Shown here piece after piece: positions 46,682-52,674 of a stretch of 64,000 bases of DNA; position 1 is the stretch's first letter, and every line of letters starts with the position of its first letter. The translations under genes were made by a program, and so were the position numbers. The stretch is from Geobacteraceae bacterium (GTDB lineage: Bacteria; Desulfobacterota; Desulfuromonadia; Geobacterales; Geobacteraceae). The stretch lies in contig JAMXLF010000035.1 of the NCBI GenBank assembly GCA_024281055.1, positions 62,001-126,000 of the forward strand, written 5' to 3'. The notes under the pieces were generated by a model. It did not search any database, had not been told where the DNA came from, and saw only the letters and a program-made list of their open reading frames with translations.

Positions 46682-46732
46682 TGGTGCGAGAGGGGGGAGT
46701 TGAACCCCCACGGTTGCCCGCTGGATCCTAAG
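46682..46732 (-). tRNA. Truncated tRNA-Leu (TAG) 3' half, prophage attachment site
   Basis: On the minus strand the 3' half from the anticodon loop (CTTAGGA, anticodon TAG) through the variable arm, T-arm GGGTTCAACTCCC, acceptor CTCTCGC and CCA (46684-46682) is present. The 5' side (CAATA instead of a stem complementary to TCCAG) is not tRNA sequence. This is the expected leftover at one end of an element integrated into a tRNA-Leu gene; the intact tRNA should lie beyond the right edge. Confidence 0.8.
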
Positions 46733-46861
46733 TATTGCGTTTTGCATATCAGACCTTTTTATATATTTTTATTTGGCATGTCAAGCAATTGATTTTTTAA
46801 CGAAAATTTGCCAGTATAAAAAGCCGTGTTTTCCGGTAAAAAAATATAAAATTTAGATTTT

Positions 46862-46881
46862 TGGTCCATATATGGTCCATA
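46862..46881 (+). repeat. Direct repeat tggtccata x2 upstream of the integrase
   Basis: tggtccata at 46862-46870 and 46873-46881, between the att fragment and the integrase start. Possible arm-type integrase or excisionase binding sites. Confidence 0.4.
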
Positions 46882-46892
46882 GTGAGGAGACG

Positions 46893-48152
46893 ATGCCGCT
46901 TCTGCGCCTGACCAGAACCTCTGTTGAGAAGCTAGCGTGTGCTGGCCGGCAGGAGGAATACTTCGATACTAAATTGACCGGTTTCGGCGTCCGGGTGAAC
47001 CGCAATTCCAAGAGCTACTTTGCCCAAGGGAAAATCTCCTATCCGGACGGAAGCCGGCGGAAGTTCAACGAGACGATCGGCCGGGTCGGCATCATGGCGT
47101 TCGACGATGCGTGGGATGCCGCCAAGGGGATTCTTGAGGATGCCGCCAAGGGGATCTCCCCCGCCGACCGGCGCCGGGAGGCACAGGTGGCGGCAGCCGA
47201 GGATGAGGCCCGGCGCATAACGCTCCGGCAGGTCTATTACCTCTACATCGCCACCCGAAAGAAAATGAAAGAGTCGACCAAGAAGGGGTATCTGGAATCG
47301 CTGGAGCGCAACGTCCCTGAATGGTTTGACCGGCCCATCCGGGAGGTCACCGGGAAGATGATCGTGCAAAAGCATGCCGAGCTGGGCGCCCGGGCGCCCG
47401 GCCAAGCCGACAGCCTGATGCGTATCATCCGGGCCTTGTTCAATTATGTGATCGACAGCGAGGAGGAAGATTCGGTACCGATCGTCTCCCGCAATCCGGT
47501 CAGGAAGCTTACCGTGTTGGATGCGTGGTATCGTCTCGGCCGGCGCACCACATACATCCATCCGGAGGATCTTCCGGCCTGGTTTGCCGCCGTGCTGGAA
47601 TTGGACGAATTTTCACGCAACTACATTCTGCTCGTGCTCTTCAGCGGCGCCCGCCGTACCGAGGCCGCGGCACTGAAGGTGGGAGACGCGGATTTTGTGC
47701 GTAACGTCTGTGTCTTTCGCGAGACGAAGACGGGAAAAGTCCTTGAGGTCCCGGTAGCCCGATACGTCATGGAGCGCATCAAAGCGATGCTCCCGGCCCG
47801 CGGTCCCACCCTTAAGGCCACCGATTTCGTTTTCCCTTCCCTCGGCAGAAGAAAAAGCAAGTCCGGGCACATCGAGGATTTGCGCGCACAGTACAAAAAG
47901 GTGATCGAGCGCAGTGGTGTTCAATTCACTCCGCATGACCTCCGCCGTTCCTTCGAGTCATACGCTGAAATTTTGCGGGTGCCGGTATTTACCAAGAAAC
48001 GGTTGTGCAACCATGCATTGCCCAAAGACGTGACTGAGGGGTACATCCAATTCCCTCTGGAGGATCTGCGCAATGTTGTCGAGGAGGTGGCAGATTATAT
48101 CCTGACGTCAGCGGGTCAGAACAAAAAGGCGGGGCGAGGCAAGAAACGATAA
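46893..48152 (+). CDS. int: Tyrosine-type phage integrase
   Basis: 419 aa from the ATG at 46893 (GAGGAG six bases upstream; an ATG at 46872 lies in a repeat). N-terminal arm-binding domain (FDTKLTGFGVRVNRNSKSYF), core-binding domain, and catalytic Arg in FSGARRTEAAAL (near 252), HxxR in TPHDLRRSFE (near 347), His in LCNHAL and Tyr in EGYIQF (near 384). It should catalyse recombination at the adjacent tRNA-Leu att site. Confidence 0.93.
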   Translation: MPLLRLTRTSVEKLACAGRQEEYFDTKLTGFGVRVNRNSKSYFAQGKISYPDGSRRKFNETIGRVGIMAFDDAWDAAKGILEDAAKGISPADRRREAQVAAAEDEARRITLRQVYYLYIATRKKMKESTKKGYLESLERNVPEWFDRPIREVTGKMIVQKHAELGARAPGQADSLMRIIRALFNYVIDSEEEDSVPIVSRNPVRKLTVLDAWYRLGRRTTYIHPEDLPAWFAAVLELDEFSRNYILLVLFSGARRTEAAALKVGDADFVRNVCVFRETKTGKVLEVPVARYVMERIKAMLPARGPTLKATDFVFPSLGRRKSKSGHIEDLRAQYKKVIERSGVQFTPHDLRRSFESYAEILRVPVFTKKRLCNHALPKDVTEGYIQFPLEDLRNVVEEVADYILTSAGQNKKAGRGKKR

Positions 48153-48177
48153 AAAAAGCCCGCCGTTTTGGCGGGCT
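48151..48177 (-). terminator. Terminator of the lysis operon
   Basis: AGCCCGCC/GGCGGGCT stem (48157-48164 with 48170-48177) with A7 on the plus side, i.e. T7 for minus-strand transcripts. Confidence 0.8.
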
Positions 48178-48225
48178 GTCTCTATGCCGGCGGAGGCCTG
48201 CCGGGGAGACCATGCCCCTATTCTT

Positions 48226-48499
48226 TTAATCCCTCGGAAACTCCTGGTACGTGCCGCAGTTGTAGCAGATGGTGTTGCCCGTCTCGTCGATGGCGAAAGC
48301 GTTACAGCCGCAACCGCAGGTCCAGGCCGTGGCCGGGGCGGTACAGCCCCTTCATGGTGTGGCAGGCGGGGCACTCCAGGGCCACCGTGCCGAGGGGAGC
48401 GAGCGCCTGCCACGTGTGACCGCAGGCGGTGCAGAGCGCCTCGCCCTCCAGGTGGTCGACGCTCCGCAACCGCTTTTCCGCCAGGGATACGACGCTCAC
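48226..48499 (-). pseudogene. Phage double zinc-ribbon protein with a frame break
   Basis: From the GTG at 48499 the frame encodes CTACGHTW and ECPACHTMKGLYRP, then stops at 48302-48304 after a meaningless tail. Removing one base from the CCCC run near 48338-48341 continues as TAWTCGCGCNAFAIDETG, NTICYNCGTYQEFPRD and stops at 48226. The joined product (about 90 aa) has eight paired cysteines, as expected for a phage Zn-ribbon. Either a pseudogene, an assembly indel, or frameshifted expression. Its start overlaps the Rz1 stop (GTGA). Confidence 0.65.
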
Positions 48500-48744
48500 T
48501 TGTTTTTCCGGTAGCCGTTGATGATGATTTCCAGGCTCGTGCTGTAGCCCTCTTCCGCTTTGAGACTGGCGCCGTAGGCCCGGAGCAGTTCTCCGTAGGT
48601 TTCCCTGCCCGTGAGGCTCGCTATCGGCCAGGCCGGACGCGAGACGGCCGGAGGCTCGGGGCAGGCAACCGGCGTCGGGACGTTAACGACCTTTGGTGCG
48701 CAGCCGCACAAAAACAGTACCAGCACCACCGCGTATCGCTTCAT
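48496..48744 (-). CDS. Rz1-like outer-membrane spanin lipoprotein
   Basis: 82 aa: signal with lipobox LFLCGC, a Pro-rich early region (PKVVNVPTPVACPEPPAVSR) and a short helical tail. It overlaps the Rz-like gene stop by ATGA (48741-48744). Spanin pairs fuse inner and outer membranes at lysis. Confidence 0.75.
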   Translation of the reverse strand: MKRYAVVLVLFLCGCAPKVVNVPTPVACPEPPAVSRPAWPIASLTGRETYGELLRAYGASLKAEEGYSTSLEIIINGYRKNK

Positions 48745-49133
48745 TGGGCACCCCCCGCGAGTTTTCTGGCCATCTCGAAACCATATTGCCGGGCCTCTTC
48801 GCAGTCGGCCGGCGCCGGATGGCTCAGCATCTCCTGCACCTTCGCCTCGTAGGTGCGGGCAAGCCGGGCGGCCTCGTTCCGAGCGGCCTGCGCCTTTTCT
48901 TCCGCCACTTTCCCCGCCGCCTGCAGCTGGCGTATCCCCTCGTTCTGAAGTTCGACCTGGGCGGTGATGCCGTCAAGCTTCTTTTGCGCCGTGTGCAGCC
49001 GGCTCGTCTGCACCTTTACGCCGATCGTCAGTGTAAGGACAAAGAGCGTGAGCAGGGCCACCGCCGCAAGCAGGGCGTACTGCACCCACCGCCGGGCCAG
49101 CATCCAGTTCGTTACCGTGATGAGAATCTCCAT
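48741..49133 (-). CDS. Rz-like inner-membrane spanin
   Basis: 130 aa: one N-terminal membrane helix (about 19-38, YALLAAVALLTLFVLTLTIG) followed by a long periplasmic coiled coil (TAQKKLDGITAQVELQ ... RNEAARLARTYEAKV). Typical Rz layout between endolysin and Rz1. Confidence 0.78.
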   Translation of the reverse strand: MEILITVTNWMLARRWVQYALLAAVALLTLFVLTLTIGVKVQTSRLHTAQKKLDGITAQVELQNEGIRQLQAAGKVAEEKAQAARNEAARLARTYEAKVQEMLSHPAPADCEEARQYGFEMARKLAGGAQ

Positions 49134-49143
49134 CGTCTCTCTC

Positions 49144-49671
49144 CTATCTGGGCCGCACGAATCCTTCCAGGTGCAGCCCGCGGATATCGTTGTAGCGGGT
49201 CCGGTAGTAGACGCCGCCCCCTTCCCGCTGGTTTCCTTCCGCCCCGGGCACGGTGTTCCCCTCGATGGTCCGGAACGACTTCCTGTTGATCTGGCGCACT
49301 ACGAGCACCGCGTGACCGTCCCAATTCCTCTTCTGCGGGTTATGGCTGAAGATGCCGATATCGCCCGGCTGCGGTTTCTCGATCCCCCAGCGGACGTCCT
49401 CCGGGGTGAACGTCCGGTAACGCAGCTCCCGGGCCTGGACGTACTCCCAGAAGCTTGAGCACCGGGCGATCTTCGGGAAGGGAAGCGCGGCCGGCGCCAC
49501 GGCCACATGCCAGCACCAGAGACAGAAGGCGAGACACCAGGAAAGGTGGTGGGGCAGTCCGAGGTATTCCAGCATCCGGTCGATCATCGGGTGGTCGTTA
49601 TGGTTGGTGGCCTCCCGGATATACTTCAGGGAGTCGGCGACCTGGATGACCTTTTCAGCGATGGATGACAT
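49144..49671 (-). CDS. CHAP-domain endolysin
   Basis: 175 aa from the ATG at 49671. CHAP amidase/endopeptidase core: Cys in LSWCLAFCLWCWHVA (about 48), GDIGIF, His in WDGHAVLVVRQI (about 128) and EGNT. It cleaves peptidoglycan peptides during lysis. The start overlaps the holin-like gene. Confidence 0.8.
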   Translation of the reverse strand: MSSIAEKVIQVADSLKYIREATNHNDHPMIDRMLEYLGLPHHLSWCLAFCLWCWHVAVAPAALPFPKIARCSSFWEYVQARELRYRTFTPEDVRWGIEKPQPGDIGIFSHNPQKRNWDGHAVLVVRQINRKSFRTIEGNTVPGAEGNQREGGGVYYRTRYNDIRGLHLEGFVRPR

Positions 49672-49969
49672 TGGAAGCCCCGAGGATGATCGATGCCGCG
49701 ATGATCGCAAAGGCGACGGGATTGGCCTTGAGCCACGGGATCACCTTGAACCGGCGGCCGCCGAGAAAATAGATGACCGGTGCCCAGTAGAGGGTGTACA
49801 GGATCAGGCGCGGCAACGGCTGGCCGAACGTCTCGCCGATCGCGCCGCGGATCTCCGGCAAGACCCATGCGAGGGCAAACAGGAACAGTGCGGCCAGGAA
49901 GATGGTCAGCACTGCAAAGAAGTTCTCCCCCAATCCGTGGTTTTCATGGTTTGATTCCGACATCTGCAT
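49655..49969 (-). CDS. Holin-like small membrane protein
   Basis: 104 aa from the ATG at 49969, which follows GGGAGG; ATG 49984 is the alternative. Three hydrophobic segments (FFAVLTIFLAALFLFALAWV, LILYTLYWAPVIYFL, AFAIIAASIILGA). Place upstream of the endolysin suggests a holin; no sequence family recognised. Confidence 0.55.
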   Translation of the reverse strand: MQMSESNHENHGLGENFFAVLTIFLAALFLFALAWVLPEIRGAIGETFGQPLPRLILYTLYWAPVIYFLGGRRFKVIPWLKANPVAFAIIAASIILGASNVIHR

Positions 49970-50114
49970 TTCCCTCCCTTTCATGTTGTTCCGCTATCTC
50001 CTGTGTCGGGATGCGGTTTTTTGTGTAAAAGGCCCGGCGCTCGCAACCGGGGCCGCACGGCCGTTTCGGCATCATCGGCTGTCGGCAGATATATAAATAG
50101 GGGCAGTCGGTCAC
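49944..50114 (-). CDS. Small Cys-rich protein
   Basis: 56 aa from a GTG (50114-50112) that overlaps the previous stop (GTGA), TGGAG ten bases upstream. Two Cys pairs (CPYLYIC, CGPGC) suggest zinc binding. Its 3' end overlaps the holin-like gene start. Confidence 0.45.
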   Translation of the reverse strand: MTDCPYLYICRQPMMPKRPCGPGCERRAFYTKNRIPTQEIAEQHEREGNADVGIKP

Positions 50115-50203
50115 TTGCGCCACTCCATGCAGTAGCGGCAGCGACAATGGGTGCTGACATTCTTGTAGGTCACCGGGCAGCGAAATATGATCTTAGTTTT
50201 CAC
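50111..50203 (-). CDS. Very small Cys-rich protein
   Basis: 30 aa from a GTG at 50203, AGGGAT upstream, overlapping the 50193 gene end by 11 bp. Cys-x10-HC-x-C-x2-C pattern (FRCPVTYK ... HCRCRYCMEWRK). Supported by coupling on both sides. Confidence 0.4.
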   Translation of the reverse strand: MKTKIIFRCPVTYKNVSTHCRCRYCMEWRK

Positions 50204-50447
50204 AGGTATCCCTATCTTCACAGTGGGTCTTGATCTCCACCAGTTCCCGTTCATGGCGAAGTATTGTCTTAAGCATCCAGACTCCCACGCCGGTGGAAAC
50301 CGAGGCGGCACCCGTAGCCAGGATTCCCAGCGCCCACCAGAGATACATGATCACGTCGGGGGCGTGTTCCGTGGTCAGAGACTTGCTGTCCGCGCCATAC
50401 GCAGCAAGACCGACCGAGAGGATGACAAACACAACAAGAGACGGCAT
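50193..50447 (-). CDS. Phage membrane protein, possible holin/antiholin
   Basis: 84 aa, ATG at 50447 with AAGGAG. N-terminal signal-like helix (PSLVVFVILSVGLAAYG), a second helix (VIMYLWWALGILATGAASVS) and a charged tail (LRHERELVEIKTHCEDRD). First gene of the lysis operon. Confidence 0.6.
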   Translation of the reverse strand: MPSLVVFVILSVGLAAYGADSKSLTTEHAPDVIMYLWWALGILATGAASVSTGVGVWMLKTILRHERELVEIKTHCEDRDTCEN

Positions 50448-50463
50448 GGCACACTCCTTGGCT

Positions 50464-50486
50464 CTGTTCGCAGTTATTACGAACAG
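50464..50486 (-). promoter_or_regulatory. Operator-like inverted repeat upstream of the lysis operon
   Basis: CTGTTCG (50464-50470) and CGAACAG (50480-50486) around a 9-nt spacer, 17 bp upstream of the first lysis gene. Candidate phage repressor or SOS-type operator; the regulator is unknown. Confidence 0.45.
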
Positions 50487-50526
50487 CCATAGTACAACAT
50501 GCAGGAGAAAGCAAGGCCGTTTAAGT

Positions 50527-51006
50527 GTTTTTCACCAAGAAGTGGAGCGCAAAATCTCGGTCTTAAATGATGAAGGATTACCTGCTCACCAAAATTGGTG
50601 AGCAGCTTCCTAGTGACACAAAGTACAACCGCGCTTTGCGCTCGCCGAAATGGGCGAGTTCAAACTGAGGCGGTAATCAATGCTTGGCTTCCCATATTCC
50701 CCCTTTTCGGGGAATATGACAAAAGGGGAAAACCTCAAAGATGGCCGACTGGGGATCTATATCTCATTCGCCCAAAAGGGTGAGCGAGAAAAGAAGGCGC
50801 CGTGAAACTCGAACGGGCTCGCTTTGTAGATTACGTCATTATGAATACTCCCCCAAAAGGGGGAGCGGTGGAAAATCGCATCTTTATCATATTCGCCCGA
50901 AAAGGCGAATACGGAAAACCTCGCACTGCCGTGAAGAAACGAAAAACCGCTGAGGAGGCCATTGTTAAGCCCCCCCAAAATGGCGAGCTTTCACAAAAGG
51001 GCTAAC
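50527..51006 (+). repeat. Array of AAAA-loop hairpins derived from the AntA coding segment
   Basis: At least eight hairpin units: about 50527-50548, 50583-50604, 50641-50658, 50695-50717, 50765-50787, 50845-50866, 50889-50912, 50968-50991. Most have a G/C stem of 5-11 bp around AAAA or similar. Stem sequences differ but stay complementary (for example CTCACC/GGTGAG, ATTCCCC/GGGGAAT, CTCCCCC/GGGGGAG, TATTCGCC/GGCGAATA). 50758-50791 matches 51481-51514 inside the antirepressor gene at 33 of 34 bases, and the 12 bp GTGGAAAATCGC recur before another unit. Translated units resemble the AntA segment VENRDYISFAQKGER. Confidence 0.8.
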
Positions 51007-51087
51007 TCGTCCTGTTAGGAATTCCGAACACCCCTCTTGACATACATCCCCACATGCGTTAAATATAATTCCTACGATTAAAACCCC

Positions 51088-51116
51088 TTGACTTCACCAC
51101 GGGTGCGATGTATTCT
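51088..51116 (+). promoter_or_regulatory. Promoter of the C4-type RNA / antirepressor transcript
   Basis: TTGACT (51088-51093), 17-bp spacer, TATTCT (51111-51116). A second TTGACA at 51037-51042 with TAAATA at 51060-51065 may be an additional promoter. Confidence 0.65.
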
Positions 51117-51121
51117 TGCCG

Positions 51122-51262
51122 CAAGCTGCTCTCACAGCGAGTCGTAGGCGGACCCCGCACCCGAAAGTTTTTGCGGTATTTTTGTATCTACAGTTTGCCG
51201 GGTGTAGGGGAAATACAACACCGCAAGGGAAATACCCTGCTGCGCCTACGAGCAGTGAGAGC
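51122..51262 (+). ncRNA. C4-like antisense RNA and its target sites
   Basis: Two upstream segments are complementary in order to two segments just before the antirepressor: 51128-51135 (gctctcac) with 51255-51262, and 51142-51150 (tcgtaggcg) with 51243-51251. Inner pairs 51171-51177/51220-51226 and 51158-51163/51199-51204 add structure. This a', b' / a, b layout upstream of an ant gene is how the C4 RNA of phages P1 and P7 blocks ant translation. The RNA boundaries are not visible. Confidence 0.7.
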
Positions 51263-51312
51263 GCCCGGCATCCTCAATGAGGGGCCATCTCAAAATCGTA
51301 GGAGGTAGTACC

Positions 51313-52347
51313 ATGAACGCCCCCCGCCAGCTGATCCCCATCGAGCAGTCCACCATTCACCAGGAACTCACCCAGACCGTCAACGCCCGCGACCTGCACG
51401 CCTCGCTTGGAGTCGGCAAGGACTTCTCGAACTGGATCAAAGTCCAGATCGACCGTGCTCGACTCGTGGAAAATCGCGACTATATCTCATTCGCCCAAAA
51501 GGGCGAGCGAGAAATTGGGGCTACACTCCGTAAGGATTACCACCTCACCATCGACGCCGCGAAACACATCGCCATGATGAGCGGCACCGATAAAGGGTTC
51601 GAAGTGCGCGACTACTTCATCGAAGTGGAGAAGCAGTCCCGCGCCCTCCCCATGGTCTCTCACACCAGCGTCGACAACCAGCTCGAATCGCACCGGGTGT
51701 TCGAGGCCTTCTACCACACCGCGCAGATGCTGGGCCAGAACAAGCGCCAGTCCGCACACGCCGCCAACACCGCCACCCGCAAGGTGACCAGCGTGGATAT
51801 CCTGGGGCTCATGGAGCTCGCCGAGGTGCCCGAGGCGCAACCCGAACGGGCGGCGCTCCCCATGGGACAGTCTCAGCCTTTGCGGCGATTCCAGCAACTG
51901 CTCGCGCGTGACATCGAGGAGGGGAAAATCACCCTGCGGGCGCTCGCCCGCAAGATCGGCATCGCGGCCTCGATGCTCCACGACTATACCACCATGGGAA
52001 CCATGCCCAACGCCAGGAACCTGGAAAAGCTCGGCCGCCACTACAACCTGACCGTCGACGAACTGCTCGCCCCGGCCGTTGAGGAAGATGCAGGCCCCCT
52101 GTCAGGGTACAAGACCGCCACCGAACTGGGGGAGTCCCTGGGCATGACCGGCCGGCAGTTCAACGAGGAGCTCGCCCGGCACGGCTACCTGCGCAAGGGG
52201 GCCTTCGGTTGGGAGCTTACCGCCAAGGGGAAAAAATTCGCGGTCACGGCGCGTCACGGAAAAAAGCCGGGGGCGGCCATGCCGAGCCAGCGGATCAAAT
52301 GGCTGGCGAGCGTGGCCGCGAAACTCGTGTCGAAACATACCCGCTGA
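51313..52347 (+). CDS. AntA-type phage antirepressor
   Basis: 344 aa from the ATG at 51313 (GGAGG). N-terminal AntA domain (about 1-110, NARDLHASLGVGKDFSNWIK, ENRDYISFAQKGE, KDYHLTIDAAKHIAMM). Middle helix-turn-helix (about 205-255, ITLRALARKIGIAASMLHDY). C-terminal ANT/KilAC-like region (TELGESLGMTGRQFNEELAR). Antirepressors inactivate the phage repressor to induce lytic growth. Expression is probably held off by the C4-like RNA upstream. Confidence 0.85.
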   Translation: MNAPRQLIPIEQSTIHQELTQTVNARDLHASLGVGKDFSNWIKVQIDRARLVENRDYISFAQKGEREIGATLRKDYHLTIDAAKHIAMMSGTDKGFEVRDYFIEVEKQSRALPMVSHTSVDNQLESHRVFEAFYHTAQMLGQNKRQSAHAANTATRKVTSVDILGLMELAEVPEAQPERAALPMGQSQPLRRFQQLLARDIEEGKITLRALARKIGIAASMLHDYTTMGTMPNARNLEKLGRHYNLTVDELLAPAVEEDAGPLSGYKTATELGESLGMTGRQFNEELARHGYLRKGAFGWELTAKGKKFAVTARHGKKPGAAMPSQRIKWLASVAAKLVSKHTR

Positions 52348-52628
52348 GCCCGGAACTGGCGGCGGCAATAGAAGCGGTCAAAACCTCCGCCGTCCGCAAG
52401 ACCCGGAAAGTGCAAGGCGAGTTGGCCGCCCGCATCTACAACCTGCTGGCGGAGATGGACTTTTCCCCCGAGATGACGATGACCGACCTGTACAAGGCGG
52501 TCCTCGGACAAGCCATCGATGACGCGCTTGACTCGATGGACCCTGACGACCAGCTGGAATTCACCACGAACCTCCTGCAGTTCTTCGCGGACTACCGAGA
52601 GAAGGCAGCGCAGCACTCACTGATGTAA
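52299..52628 (+). CDS. Phage protein of unknown function, overlapping the antirepressor
   Basis: 109 aa from the ATG at 52299, overlapping the antirepressor by 49 bp in another frame. Helical, acidic C-terminus (DDALDSMDPDDQLEFTTNLL). No family recognised. The coding signal after 52347 is clear; the exact start is less certain. Confidence 0.6.
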   Translation: MAGERGRETRVETYPLSPELAAAIEAVKTSAVRKTRKVQGELAARIYNLLAEMDFSPEMTMTDLYKAVLGQAIDDALDSMDPDDQLEFTTNLLQFFADYREKAAQHSLM

Positions 52629-52642
52629 GCATCGCGTCGAAT

Positions 52643-52668
52643 AAGGCCCCGGGTCGACCCGGGGCCTT
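52643..52668. terminator. Bidirectional terminator (perfect palindrome)
   Basis: A 26-bp perfect palindrome (aaggccccgggtc/gacccggggcctt) between the convergent 52628 and 52675 gene ends, with a T-rich side on the plus strand. Confidence 0.85.
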
Positions 52669-52674
52669 TTCTTT

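Noticed and set aside
50527-51006. CRISPR array
   Set aside because: Units vary in length and stem sequence, spacing is irregular, and there are no cas genes; the units derive from the antirepressor gene.
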